Shown here one piece after another: positions 17,239-25,303 of a DNA stretch of 64,000 bases. The notes beneath the pieces were generated by a model, which ran no database searches, was not told the origin of the DNA, and worked only from the letters and a program-made list of their open reading frames with translations. Within the stretch, counting starts at the first letter, position 1; each line of letters opens with the position of its first letter. Source of the stretch: a bacterium (GTDB lineage Bacteria; Cyanobacteriota; Vampirovibrionia; Gastranaerophilales; Gastranaerophilaceae); the NCBI GenBank assembly GCA_017559905.1, contig JAFYQF010000024.1, forward strand, positions 1-64,000, read 5' to 3'. The position numbers and the translations under genes are program-made.

Positions 17239-17262
17239 TTTTTATACCTTTTGTTTTTACTA

Positions 17263-17604
17263 CTACTTTTTAACGATGTCACTTACTTTAAGAGTTAAGT
17301 GAGATGTACGTTTTAGTCTGCTGTACATACGGCCTTGAGCTCTTGTTCTTGCTCTTTTATATGTAACGCTTTCATCAGCAAAGATTTCAGAAATCTTTAA
17401 GCTTTCAGCGCCGATACCGTATTTTTCTTGAGCATTAGCTACTGCAGCTTTCAAGTTCTTTTCAACAACTCTTGCTGCAAAATAAGGCATAAAACGTAAC
17501 ATGTCTTGAGCTTCTGTGACAGATTTTCCACGTACTTCGTTGATTACTCTGCGAAGTTTTCTTGCTGTCATTTTTATATCTGTTTGTTTTGCTTTAGCTT
17601 CCAT
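17263..17604 (-). CDS. rplV: 50S ribosomal protein L22
   Basis: L22 lines the nascent peptide tunnel. I start it at ATG 17604 (MEAKAKQTDIKMTARKLRR), giving the normal 113 residues. AAGGAAAG stands just upstream, whereas the longer frame would use a GTG at 17667 with a poor ribosome site. The signature ISEIFADESVTYKRARTRAQGR is present (near the C-terminus). Confidence 0.95.
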   Translation of the reverse strand: MEAKAKQTDIKMTARKLRRVINEVRGKSVTEAQDMLRFMPYFAARVVEKNLKAAVANAQEKYGIGAESLKISEIFADESVTYKRARTRAQGRMYSRLKRTSHLTLKVSDIVKK

Positions 17605-17670
17605 TTTTACTTTCCTTATAATTTTTTCTAACTCGTTTGCTTTTGGCTTGTTGCCTTTTATGCGCACTTG

Positions 17671-17952
17671 CTATTTTCTTTTTGCAGTTTTGTCTGAACC
17701 TGCGTGTCCTTTGTACATTCTTGTAGGTGCAAATTCACCTAATTTGTGTCCAATCATTTGCTCTGTTACGTAAACAGGAACGTGAGTTTTACCGTTGTGA
17801 ACAGCAATTGTATGTCCTAACATATCAGGTACAATCATTGATGCTCTTGACCAGGTTTTAATAACTTTATGTTCTGAATTCGCATTCATTTTTTCAATTT
17901 TCTTTTGTAGAGCTTCTTCTACGTATGGACCTTTTTTTAATGAACGTGCCAT
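17671..17952 (-). CDS. rpsS: 30S ribosomal protein S19
   Basis: S19 binds the 16S 3' domain with S13. The start is ATG 17952 ([15 protein letters not shown]), which has AAGGAGAAATT upstream and gives 93 residues. A longer open frame reaching 18048 is leader. The signature [12 protein letters not shown]-type block appears here as [19 protein letters not shown], with [10 protein letters not shown] after it. Confidence 0.96.
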   Translation of the reverse strand: MARSLKKGPYVEEALQKKIEKMNANSEHKVIKTWSRASMIVPDMLGHTIAVHNGKTHVPVYVTEQMIGHKLGEFAPTRMYKGHAGSDKTAKRK

Positions 17953-18054
17953 TAATTTCTCCTTTATTATTTTATTTGATTTGTTTTTTTTATTTTGTCT
18001 TGGAGAAGCTGGGTTTTTGCCAAGCTTCAAACCCAGCACCTTATCCAAAATCTA

Positions 18055-18882
18055 TTATTTTTTTCTTCTTCTAACGATTAATTTATCAGAAGCTTTGCCT
18101 TTTTTACGTGTTTTTTGACCTAGAGCTGGTTTACCCCAAGGTGTTTTTGGGTGTCCACCAGGACCAGTTTTACCTTCACCACCACCGTGAGGGTGATCAC
18201 ATGGGTTCATTGTCACACCACGTACAGTTGGTCTGATACCCAAGTAACGTTTTCTACCAGCTTTACCAATTGAAAGGTTTTTAAATTCTGCGTTACCTAA
18301 TGTACCGATTGTAGCCATACATTCTTTTCTTACCATTCTCATTTCTGATGATGGAAGTTTAATTGTAACGTAGTTACCTTCTTTTGCCATAACTTGAGCT
18401 GCGTTACCTGCTGATCTTACCATAACTCCGCCACGACCTGGGTTCAATTCGATATTGTGAACAATTGTACCTAGCGGAATCAATTCTAATGGAAGTGCGT
18501 TACCTGTTTGTACAGGAGCTTCTGGTCCTGATACGATTACATCACCTACATTTAAGCCTTCTGGAGTCAAGATATATCTTTTTTCACCATCAGCGTAGAA
18601 TACTAATGAAATTCTAACGTTTCTGTTTGGATCGTACTCAATAGTTTTTACTGTTGCAGGTACGCCAAATTTTTCACGTTTAAAGTCAATTACACGGTAT
18701 GATCTTTTTACACCGCCGCCTTTGTGACGACATGTAATTCTACCTGTATTATTTCTTCCGGCAGTTTTTTTCAATGACTTCAATAATGATTTCTCTGGAG
18801 TTGAAGTTGTTACTTCTTGGAAATCACTTTTTGTCATTCCTCTTTGACCCGGAGATGTTGGGTTAATTTTTCTGATTGCCAT
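18055..18882 (-). CDS. rplB: 50S ribosomal protein L2
   Basis: L2 is needed for peptidyl transferase centre assembly. The start is ATG 18882 ([17 protein letters not shown]), 9 bases after AGGAG; a TTG six bases upstream is too close to that site. The 275 residues contain [16 protein letters not shown] and the catalytic-region block [13 protein letters not shown]. Length and ends are typical. Confidence 0.97.
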   Translation of the reverse strand: MAIRKINPTSPGQRGMTKSDFQEVTTSTPEKSLLKSLKKTAGRNNTGRITCRHKGGGVKRSYRVIDFKREKFGVPATVKTIEYDPNRNVRISLVFYADGEKRYILTPEGLNVGDVIVSGPEAPVQTGNALPLELIPLGTIVHNIELNPGRGGVMVRSAGNAAQVMAKEGNYVTIKLPSSEMRMVRKECMATIGTLGNAEFKNLSIGKAGRKRYLGIRPTVRGVTMNPCDHPHGGGEGKTGPGGHPKTPWGKPALGQKTRKKGKASDKLIVRRRKK

Positions 18883-18965
18883 TTTCAATTTCTCCTTTTT
18901 TTGGCTTTGTTCTACTTTAGGGACCTGTGCCTATTGCCTGTCTTTGACCTGCAAATCGCCCCGTT

Positions 18966-18977
18966 GGACTTTCGTCC
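18966..18977 (-). other. GNRA-type hairpin in the rplW-rplB spacer
   Basis: On the RNA strand GGAC-GAAA-GTCC forms a four-base stem closed by a GAAA tetraloop, a very stable small hairpin, within the 114-base spacer between rplW and rplB. No T run follows. Confidence 0.45.
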
Positions 18978-18996
18978 TGAAGAATGGGAGTTATGA

Positions 18997-19302
18997 TTAA
19001 ACTCCTACTAATTCTTCGATTGGATCGCCTTCGATTGTAACGATGGCTTTTTTAGATGAATCAGTTCTGCCGAATTTGTATCCCATTCTTTTTTCGTGAG
19101 ATGGCATATATACTGTTCTTACTTTTGTTACTTTTCTACCAGGGAATACTAGTTCCACTGCTTGTGCTATTTCAATCTTAGTCGCATCTTTTACTACTTC
19201 AAAAGTGTATTGACCAAGTGTAGTTGCACCTACTGACTTTTCAGTAATTAAAGGCTTTTTAATGATGCCGTATAATCTTTCTGTATTTGCTGTGTTTTTC
19301 AT
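18997..19302 (-). CDS. rplW: 50S ribosomal protein L23
   Basis: L23 sits at the tunnel exit and docks trigger factor and SRP. The 101 residues contain IIKKPLITEKSV and YTFEVVKDATKIEIAQAVE, then KVTKVRTVYMPSHEKRMGYKFGR, which are family marks. It lies between rplD and rplB in standard order. Confidence 0.96.
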   Translation of the reverse strand: MKNTANTERLYGIIKKPLITEKSVGATTLGQYTFEVVKDATKIEIAQAVELVFPGRKVTKVRTVYMPSHEKRMGYKFGRTDSSKKAIVTIEGDPIEELVGV

Positions 19303-19346
19303 TATAATTTCCTTTTCTATTTCTTGGTTTAAGTTACACTTCTAAA

Positions 19347-19973
19347 TTAGCTTAATCTTTCAGTGATTTCTTTTACTGATGCTTCTGTCATAACAACAAA
19401 ATCTGCTTCCAATAAGTCTTTTACGTTCAAGTTTGAAGGTAAAATCATTTTAATGCTTGGAACATTTCTTGCAGCTAATTCTAAAAATTTGTTTTCAGCT
19501 GCTTTTGTATCTGCTACAACAAGAACTTTACCTGACAAGTTTAGAGATTTCATAGCTGAAACCATCAATTTTGTTTTTGGTTCAGTAATTGTTGAGAAAT
19601 CTTTAACTACGATTAATTGTTCTTGTCTTGCTGATAATGCAGATTTCAATGCTAATTGTCTAGCTTTTTGTGGCATGTTGAATGCATAGCTTCTTGGTTT
19701 TGGTCCAAATACTACACCACCGCCTGCAAATAGAGGTGAACGTAATGAACCAGCTCTAGCGCGACCTGTACCTTTTTGTTTCCAAGGTTTTTTACCACCG
19801 CCAGAAACTTCAGCTCTTGTTTTTGCACAAGCTGAACCTTGACGAGCGTTGTTTAATTGTCTTCTTAATGCTAAATGCATTACATGTAAATTAGGTTCAA
19901 CACCGAACACTTCTGCGTTCAATTTGATTTCGCCTAATTTTTCACCATTTGTATTTAAAATTTCTTTTGACAT
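19347..19973 (-). CDS. rplD: 50S ribosomal protein L4
   Basis: L4 has a globular domain and a long loop reaching the exit tunnel; in some bacteria it also autoregulates the S10 operon. The 208 residues show the tunnel-loop block with KTRAEVSGGGKKPWKQKGTGRARAGS (about residues 49-74) and the end DLLEADFVVMTEASVKEI. Upstream lies a 136-base spacer with a strong hairpin. Confidence 0.97.
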   Translation of the reverse strand: MSKEILNTNGEKLGEIKLNAEVFGVEPNLHVMHLALRRQLNNARQGSACAKTRAEVSGGGKKPWKQKGTGRARAGSLRSPLFAGGGVVFGPKPRSYAFNMPQKARQLALKSALSARQEQLIVVKDFSTITEPKTKLMVSAMKSLNLSGKVLVVADTKAAENKFLELAARNVPSIKMILPSNLNVKDLLEADFVVMTEASVKEITERLS

Positions 19974-20077
19974 TTTGTTTTTCCTTTATATTTATCTACT
20001 GCCTGTTACCCCTTTCGGTTTTATCCGTTTTATATGGCAACTCGGGATTTTTAAAACTTATCTGTTTAAAACCTGTT

Positions 20078-20110
20078 ACGAATTATTGCGTCACTCTACG
20101 CAAAATTCGT
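20078..20110 (-). other. Strong hairpin between rplC and rplD
   Basis: ACGAATTATTGCGT (20078-20091) pairs with ACGCAAAATTCGT (20098-20110) except for one bulged base, giving a 13-pair stem that begins at the rplC stop codon. No T run follows on the minus strand. It may partially attenuate, or protect the upstream mRNA end. Confidence 0.6.
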
Positions 20111-20745
20111 TAGTTCCATTTAGTTCTTGTTGGAACGATTGTTACCAATCTGCCTTCGCATCCAGGTACTGAACCTTTTACTAATACAAGATTTTTTTCT
20201 GCATCAACTTTAACTAATTTCAATTTTGTAATAGTAACTCTTTCGTTACCCATGTTACCAGCCATTCTTTTACCTTTGATAACACGTGATGGAGTTGTAC
20301 CAGCACCGATTGAACCAGGTTCTCTGTGGTTTTTAGAACCGTGACCCATTGGTCCTCTGCCGAAGTTCCAACGTTTAACTGTACCTTGGAAACCTTTACC
20401 GATTGATTTTCCAGTTACATCAACTTTTTCTACGTTGTCAAGAACTGAAAGTTCAATTTTATCACCTACTTTGTAATCAGATGGGTTATCTACTCTGAAT
20501 TCTTGTAAGTGTCTGAAGTTTTCTAAATTATTCTTTTTGAAGTGACCCAATTGAGCTTTTGTTAAGTGTTTTTCTTTAGCTGCAATTGTACCAACTTGGA
20601 TTGCATTGTATCCGTCTGTTTCTACTGTTTTAACTTGAGTAACAACGATGTCATCAACTTTAATAACAGTTACAGGGATTGCTAATCCATGTTCGTCAAA
20701 AATTTGTGTCATTCCAAGTTTTTTGCCTATTACACCTAGTGTCAT
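20110..20745 (-). CDS. rplC: 50S ribosomal protein L3
   Basis: L3 is an early assembly protein near the peptidyl transferase centre. The 211 residues start GVIGKKLGMTQIFDE and contain the signature GTVKRWNFGRGPMGHGSK followed by HREPGSIGAGTTPSRV. Upstream is an unusually long, structured 213-base spacer from rpsJ. Confidence 0.97.
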   Translation of the reverse strand: MTLGVIGKKLGMTQIFDEHGLAIPVTVIKVDDIVVTQVKTVETDGYNAIQVGTIAAKEKHLTKAQLGHFKKNNLENFRHLQEFRVDNPSDYKVGDKIELSVLDNVEKVDVTGKSIGKGFQGTVKRWNFGRGPMGHGSKNHREPGSIGAGTTPSRVIKGKRMAGNMGNERVTITKLKLVKVDAEKNLVLVKGSVPGCEGRLVTIVPTRTKWN

Positions 20746-20958
20746 ATTTTACCTTTCTAGCTCGCCCTACTTGGTGCGGACACTTTCCGCCCCTCTTTCG
20801 GGTTTGCATTTTCACTTGCGAGCGCTACTTGCTGCCTTGTACTTTACCTTCGGGACTTTCACCCTCCACGCTTATAATCTGAAATTATAAAGTGGGTAGT
20901 AGATCACATTATATATGCATAATGCTTATTTAGTTTTCAATTTTAGCTGTTGCCGAAA
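20746..20958 (-). other. Structured 213-base spacer between rpsJ and rplC
   Basis: On the RNA strand GCTCGC (DNA 20818-20823) pairs with GCGAGC (20760-20765), enclosing GCGGA/TCCGC (20776-20790) and a CCC/GGG hairpin (about 20790-20802). Further upstream are TTATAA and CATTAT/ATAATG stems. It reads as a folded RNA between two genes of one operon. No terminator and no clear promoter were seen. Confidence 0.5.
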
Positions 20959-21276
20959 TTATAATTTAACTTCGATATCAACACCAGCTGGCAAATCTAA
21001 TCTACTTAACTCTTCAGTTGTCTGTTGAGTTGGTTCGTATATATCGATAATGCGTTTGTGTGTTCTTAATTCAAAGTGTTCACGAGATTTTTTATCAACG
21101 TGTGGTGAACGAAGAACGCAATATATACGTCTTTTTGTCGGTAAAGGAATCGGGCCTGCAACTTTAGCATCTGTTCTTTTTGCTGTTTCTACGATTTTGT
21201 CTGAAGACACATCAATCAATTTGTGATCGTATGCTTTTAAACAAACTCTGATTCTTTGTCTTTTTGTGCTTGCCAT
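20959..21276 (-). CDS. rpsJ: 30S ribosomal protein S10
   Basis: S10 binds the 16S 3' domain and, with NusB, acts in antitermination. The 105 residues include [15 protein letters not shown] and [32 protein letters not shown] (residues 42-73), all diagnostic. It is the first gene of the cluster, with a consensus-like promoter and structured leader upstream; tuf and fusA are not adjacent. Confidence 0.97.
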   Translation of the reverse strand: MASTKRQRIRVCLKAYDHKLIDVSSDKIVETAKRTDAKVAGPIPLPTKRRIYCVLRSPHVDKKSREHFELRTHKRIIDIYEPTQQTTEELSRLDLPAGVDIEVKL

Positions 21277-21309
21277 ATTTATTCCTTTTCTTTTTGTATA
21301 AATACACTT

Positions 21310-21339
21310 GAGGTTTAAAACAGGCGAAACCTCGTCGCC
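21310..21339 (-). promoter_or_regulatory. Candidate H-type pseudoknot in the rpsJ leader
   Basis: On the RNA strand GGCGA pairs with TCGCC (DNA 21335-21339 and 21323-21327). The loop CGAGGTT can pair with the downstream AACCTC, whose DNA complement lies at 21310-21315. The result is a compact pseudoknot about 33 bases before the rpsJ start. No named riboswitch or leader class is recognised. Confidence 0.5.
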
Positions 21340-21418
21340 GTCATACTTTTCGCTTGATTTGCTATTTGTAAATAATTTCGGGTATTTGTAAGAATTTACT
21401 ATACTTCAAGCATAATTG

Positions 21419-21447
21419 ATACTATTACAAACATAAAAGCCTGTCAA
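21419..21447 (-). promoter_or_regulatory. Promoter of the S10-spc ribosomal operon
   Basis: On the minus strand a perfect TTGACA (21442-21447) is followed after 17 bases by TAGTAT (21419-21424). This is the best promoter match in the window. It lies about 140 bases before rpsJ and leaves room for the structured leader. Confidence 0.8.
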
Positions 21448-21474
21448 CCGTGTTTTTGTCATTATGTTTAGTTT

Positions 21475-21504
21475 TTGTAACATGTTTTGTAACAACTTGT
21501 AACA
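21475..21504. repeat. Three direct copies of TTGTAACA between divergent genes
   Basis: TTGTAACA occurs at 21475-21482, 21487-21494 and 21497-21504, spaced 12 and 10 bases, between the rpsJ promoter and the divergent transglycosylase-like gene. The middle copy is TTGTAACAA, a near-palindrome seen elsewhere. It could be an operator or part of the rightward promoter. Confidence 0.4.
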
Positions 21505-21580
21505 TTTTTTATAAATTTGAAATATTTGAATTCAGAAAAACTTTATACAAGTATTGTGAAGTTAAAAAAGAGGGCCAAAC

Positions 21581-22903
21581 ATGGTAGATATCAATCCAAA
21601 CGGCAAACGACAAGGCTTAACCTATCTTTTAGTGGATTATGCCAAATCTGTAAATGGTGGTAAAGACTTAAAAATCAACTCAAAAAAATGGGTAACAATA
21701 ATGAAAGTTGTTGAAGAAATCAACAACAAACGCTCGCATGATAATAAAATTTACACAGGCGGCTCTAACTTGTTTGGTAAAACAAACGAAAACTTTATTT
21801 TAACAAACAACACCATTCATTTTTCAGAAGCTGAAATCGCCCTCATACTCAAAGAAATGGGAGTTGAAACTCAAGAGAAAAAAGAAGATCTTTTTCAAGA
21901 AAAAGGTTTTGAGATAAAAGGGTTATCTGTTGAACGCTCAACCTCAAGTAATCAGCAAGTTTACAACAGAAACGACTATAGTATTCACCCTGATTTTGCA
22001 GATATTTCACCAGACGAACTTGTAGAACAGGCACCGAAAACTATTGATACACAAGAGTCTAAACCTACAACAACAAATAACAATAATGATAATAATATTA
22101 TTAAGCCTGACGAAAACTCAAAATCATTTTTAAGTCAATTTAAAGCTGATGCATACGAAAAAATGTACCAGTCAGATTTGCTTACATCATTGATACAACC
22201 AACAACAACAAAAGAAGTATCACCTAATATTTACACATTAAGCAACGGAGAACCTATTGAACTTAATCCTCTAGCGAATAATGTAACCGTAACCTCCGCT
22301 AACGACACAATTAATCTAGCACCACCATATAAAATAAAAACTCCTACACTAGGTAAACGTGGTGGTGGAACAAGAACTATCTCTGAACAATTCCACAGAC
22401 GTGCTATGGAAATCGCAGATAGCATTGGATGTAAATATGAAGACTTGATTACCGTCATGAATTTTGAAAGTGGAATTGACACAACAAGCGGTAAAGAAAA
22501 TCCACGAAAAAGACCTGTTGGGTTAATTCAATTTACAGGAACTGCTATCAAAGCACTAAACAAAACCTATGGGTATAATTTGGATAAAGACAAAATTCTT
22601 CAGATGAATGAAATAGAACAACTTGATATTGTAGAGAAGTATTTCGAAATGACAAAAAGAGATTCTTCTCATTTGAAAAACAAAAAAACATTAGATGCTG
22701 CAGACTTGTATACTTTAACTATTTTGCCAGGTAGAGCAGGCAAAGATGTTCTCTGCCAAAAAGGTGAAACCGACAAACACGGAAGACTCTTAAGATACTA
22801 CGAATCAAATAAAGGCATCGACGTTGGTAAAGACGGAATTATCTCTAGGTCTGACATTTTGGCAAAACTTGACGAATTCAGAATTCACGTACAAGTTGTT
22901 TAG
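21581..22903 (+). CDS. Lytic transglycosylase-like protein with long low-complexity linker
   Basis: The 440-residue protein has a short helical N-terminal region and a Thr/Asn-rich linker (about 150-270). Its C-terminal roughly 170-residue lysozyme-like domain contains AIDSIG-type helix residues (MEIADSIGCKYEDLITVMNFESG), where the Glu of NFESG is the likely catalytic acid as in SLT enzymes. GLIQFTGTAI, the glutamine-phenylalanine signature, and ALNKTYGY follow. There is no signal peptide, so export, if any, is by another route. A paralog with the same C-terminal domain lies at 25304-26377, on the other side of minCDE. Substrate is presumably peptidoglycan. The ribosome site AGAGGG is modest. 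Confidence 0.72.
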   Translation: MVDINPNGKRQGLTYLLVDYAKSVNGGKDLKINSKKWVTIMKVVEEINNKRSHDNKIYTGGSNLFGKTNENFILTNNTIHFSEAEIALILKEMGVETQEKKEDLFQEKGFEIKGLSVERSTSSNQQVYNRNDYSIHPDFADISPDELVEQAPKTIDTQESKPTTTNNNNDNNIIKPDENSKSFLSQFKADAYEKMYQSDLLTSLIQPTTTKEVSPNIYTLSNGEPIELNPLANNVTVTSANDTINLAPPYKIKTPTLGKRGGGTRTISEQFHRRAMEIADSIGCKYEDLITVMNFESGIDTTSGKENPRKRPVGLIQFTGTAIKALNKTYGYNLDKDKILQMNEIEQLDIVEKYFEMTKRDSSHLKNKKTLDAADLYTLTILPGRAGKDVLCQKGETDKHGRLLRYYESNKGIDVGKDGIISRSDILAKLDEFRIHVQVV

Positions 22904-22966
22904 CTAATAGCCGTTCCAAGCGGGATTTTGTATGACTGGACTTTAGTATAGATGTGGTTCAACCAC

Positions 22967-22991
22967 AAAAAAAAGCCGTATTGCTACGGCT
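22967..22991 (-). terminator. Terminator of the minCDE unit
   Basis: AGCCGTA (22974-22980) and TACGGCT (22985-22991) form a 7-base stem with loop TTGC. On the minus strand it is followed by a T7 run. A second perfect palindrome, CTCTGAAAAATTTTTCAGAG at 23007-23026, lies between it and the minE stop codon. Confidence 0.85.
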
Positions 22992-23043
22992 GATTCTCTC
23001 TCTTAACTCTGAAAAATTTTTCAGAGGATTATTTTGATTTGTT

Positions 23044-23478
23044 CTATTTGGTATTAGAATTTTTTTCTTCAGAAACTTGTTCATCGTCATCTTCATTTTC
23101 TTCAGACTCATCAGTTTCATCTTCAGTATCGTCATCTACTTCTTCAGAATTTTCATCATCTTCATTTTCTTCAGCTTCGATTTCGTCTTCTTCTTTAGCT
23201 CTTAAAACTGGGATAGAAAGCATAAGAGCCATTTGGTCGCCTTCTTGTTCAAAATTAAGTTCAAGAGCTTCTTTATCCATTTCGACGTATTTTGAAAGAA
23301 GTTCAATTAATTCGCCACGCATTTTTTCGAGAAGTTCAGGAGTAAGATTAGTTCTATCTTGCATTAAAACAACTCTCAAGCGATTAACAGCAACATCTTT
23401 TGCAGATTCGTCTTGTTTTTCAGCTTTGCTAAAGAAACCAAAAACTTTGCTAAAAATACCAGTGAAAATATCTTTCAT
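23044..23478 (-). CDS. minE: Cell division topological specificity factor MinE with acidic tail
   Basis: MinE displaces MinC from MinD and drives its ATPase, restricting the FtsZ ring to mid-cell. Residues 1-90 are MinE: an N-terminal amphipathic membrane-targeting helix (MKDIFTGIFSKVFGFF), a MinD-contact segment with NRLRVVLMQDRTNLTPELLEKMR (about residues 32-54) and a beta domain. The remaining 50 or so residues are nearly all Glu, Asp and Ser, which ordinary MinE (about 90 residues) lacks. It lies one base after minD and shares its operon. Confidence 0.93.
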   Translation of the reverse strand: MKDIFTGIFSKVFGFFSKAEKQDESAKDVAVNRLRVVLMQDRTNLTPELLEKMRGELIELLSKYVEMDKEALELNFEQEGDQMALMLSIPVLRAKEEDEIEAEENEDDENSEEVDDDTEDETDESEENEDDDEQVSEEKNSNTK

Positions 23479-23479
23479 C

Positions 23480-24295
23480 TTACTTCTCCTTTCCTACTAA
23501 ACCGGAAAAGAATTTTTTAACTTTTGCAAGAACGCCCGTATCTTCTTCTAAATTTAAGAATGGAACTTCTTCACCGATAATTCTTTTTGCAACGTTGTTG
23601 TAAGCACGACCAGCTAAAGATTTTTCATCGTTAACAATAGGGTCGCCTTTGTTTGTTGAAGTAATGATGCCGGTATCTTCTGGAATAATACCGATAAGTT
23701 GAGCTGAAAGAATTTCAACAACATCTTCAACGCTCATCATATCATTTGATTTGATAAGATTTGGACGAACTCTGTTCAAAAGCAATCTGTAAGATTTGAT
23801 TTCTTCTTTTGCCTCTAAAAGTCCAATAATTCTATCAGCGTCACGAACAGCAGACATTTCTGGAGTAGTAACAACGATAGCTTCACTAGCACCAGCAACA
23901 GCGTTTTGGAAACCTTGTTCAATACCTGCAGGACAATCAACTAGAATAAAGTCGAAGTCTTTTTGAAGTTCTTCGCAAATTTTCTTTAACTGATCTTCAG
24001 TAACAGCAGTTTTATCTCTAGTTTGAGCTGCAGCTAACAAACAAAGATTTGGGTTTTTCTTATCTTTAACAAGAGCTTGTTTAAGTTTGCAACGTTCTTC
24101 AACTACATCGACAATTGTGTAAACAATACGATTTTCAAGACCCAACAAAAGGTCAAGGTTTCTCAACCCCAAGTCGGTATCTATCATAACTACTTTTTTG
24201 CCAGCTCTAGCAAGAGCTGTTCCAATATTAGCGTTTGTAGTAGTTTTACCTACTCCTCCTTTTCCGGAAGTGATAACTATAACTCGACCGCTCAT
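23480..24295 (-). CDS. minD: Septum site-determining ATPase MinD
   Basis: MinD is a membrane-associated ATPase that recruits MinC. The 271 residues have a deviant Walker A (GKGGVGKTTTNANIG, from residue 10), the Walker B-like VMIDTDLGLRNLDLLLG and FILVDCPAGIE. The C-terminal amphipathic helix FLNLEEDTGVLAKVKKFFSGLVG resembles the membrane-targeting sequence (residues about 245-267). It is transcribed between minC (39-base gap) and minE (1-base gap). Confidence 0.97.
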   Translation of the reverse strand: MSGRVIVITSGKGGVGKTTTNANIGTALARAGKKVVMIDTDLGLRNLDLLLGLENRIVYTIVDVVEERCKLKQALVKDKKNPNLCLLAAAQTRDKTAVTEDQLKKICEELQKDFDFILVDCPAGIEQGFQNAVAGASEAIVVTTPEMSAVRDADRIIGLLEAKEEIKSYRLLLNRVRPNLIKSNDMMSVEDVVEILSAQLIGIIPEDTGIITSTNKGDPIVNDEKSLAGRAYNNVAKRIIGEEVPFLNLEEDTGVLAKVKKFFSGLVGKEK

Positions 24296-24334
24296 TATTT
24301 CTCCTTTATAATCTATACTTCAAAATTTTTAGAG

Positions 24335-25207
24335 TTAAACAGCTTCGTGAAGCTTATAAATAACAATATGTTTTTTGCTTACACGAGCTTCTTCAGGTGT
24401 GAAAGAATCAGACTTTTGAACATAAGGAACGTTCACAGTATCAGGACGCCTAGCAAAAACATCCCCGATTCTTAATTGGATAGCATAAAGTTTTAAAGCA
24501 CGAATTCTTGAATAAGAATTACCGTCAGAACCTGCGTGTGCAATACCTCCTAATACTCCCCATACAGTGATATCTCCTTTTGCCACAATTTCAGCACCAG
24601 GATTAACATCACCGATAATAACAACATTACCGTCAGACTTTAAACTTTGCCCTGAACGCAAAGTCCTTTGAACGTATAATGTCGGTAATTTTTCATTTTC
24701 TTTCATTTGCCTTTTAACTTCAGCCATATCTTCAGCATCATCAGCAAATTCATCTGTTGAGATAGTTTCTTCTGAACGAACTTCTTCGCTCACTTCATCT
24801 TCTTCAGGATAACGCTCATCAAAATCACCTTCGCCAAAAATCTTGTCTAATGCAATTTCTAGCTCTGGATTAACAGAAGTTTCAGCAGTTCCATCTTCAT
24901 TAAAATCAGGAGCTTCTACTTCATTTTCTAATTCAAATATCTCAATCCCCAAAGTTGTGGCAGCCGCTCTTGTTTCATCAGAAACAGTTGAAATAAATTC
25001 CAACTGACTGTCCATTGATTCAATCATTGCTTTTACACTTATTAACTGTGATTGATTTAAGTTAACTTCGCCAAGTTTTAAGCAAACTTTTTTCTCTTTT
25101 GCTTCAGGCAAATCAAGAATTCTGCTCAATTCATAAATGATTTCAGAAGTCTTTTTAGCGTTACTCAAATCGACAATAAAGCCATTTTCAATGTATCCCT
25201 TAATCAT
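24335..25207 (-). CDS. minC: Septum formation inhibitor MinC
   Basis: MinC inhibits FtsZ assembly away from mid-cell when bound to MinD. The 290-residue protein has a small N-terminal FtsZ-inhibitory domain (about 1-105), an unusually long acidic linker (about 110-190), and a C-terminal beta-helix domain. That domain carries the MinC signature RSGQSLKSDGNVVIIGDVNPGAEIVAKGDI (about 199-228) and WGVLGGIAHAG. It is the first gene of minC-minD-minE. Confidence 0.95.
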   Translation of the reverse strand: MIKGYIENGFIVDLSNAKKTSEIIYELSRILDLPEAKEKKVCLKLGEVNLNQSQLISVKAMIESMDSQLEFISTVSDETRAAATTLGIEIFELENEVEAPDFNEDGTAETSVNPELEIALDKIFGEGDFDERYPEEDEVSEEVRSEETISTDEFADDAEDMAEVKRQMKENEKLPTLYVQRTLRSGQSLKSDGNVVIIGDVNPGAEIVAKGDITVWGVLGGIAHAGSDGNSYSRIRALKLYAIQLRIGDVFARRPDTVNVPYVQKSDSFTPEEARVSKKHIVIYKLHEAV

Positions 25208-25303
25208 GTTATCCCTTCCAACAATCTGATTTATTCCATGACAATATAAAAAAAAATTTAAGCATGCAATAGATTATTAATAAAAATTAATAAGCAAATA
25301 AAA

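Noticed and set aside
20746-20958. Group II intron fragment
   Set aside because: A GTGAAAGTCC-like run is present, but no domain V hairpin, boundary motifs or reverse transcriptase.
23039-23500. 153-codon serine-rich antisense frame over minE
   Set aside because: It is the reverse complement of the acidic MinE tail (Glu/Asp codons read as Ser/Phe). No independent evidence.
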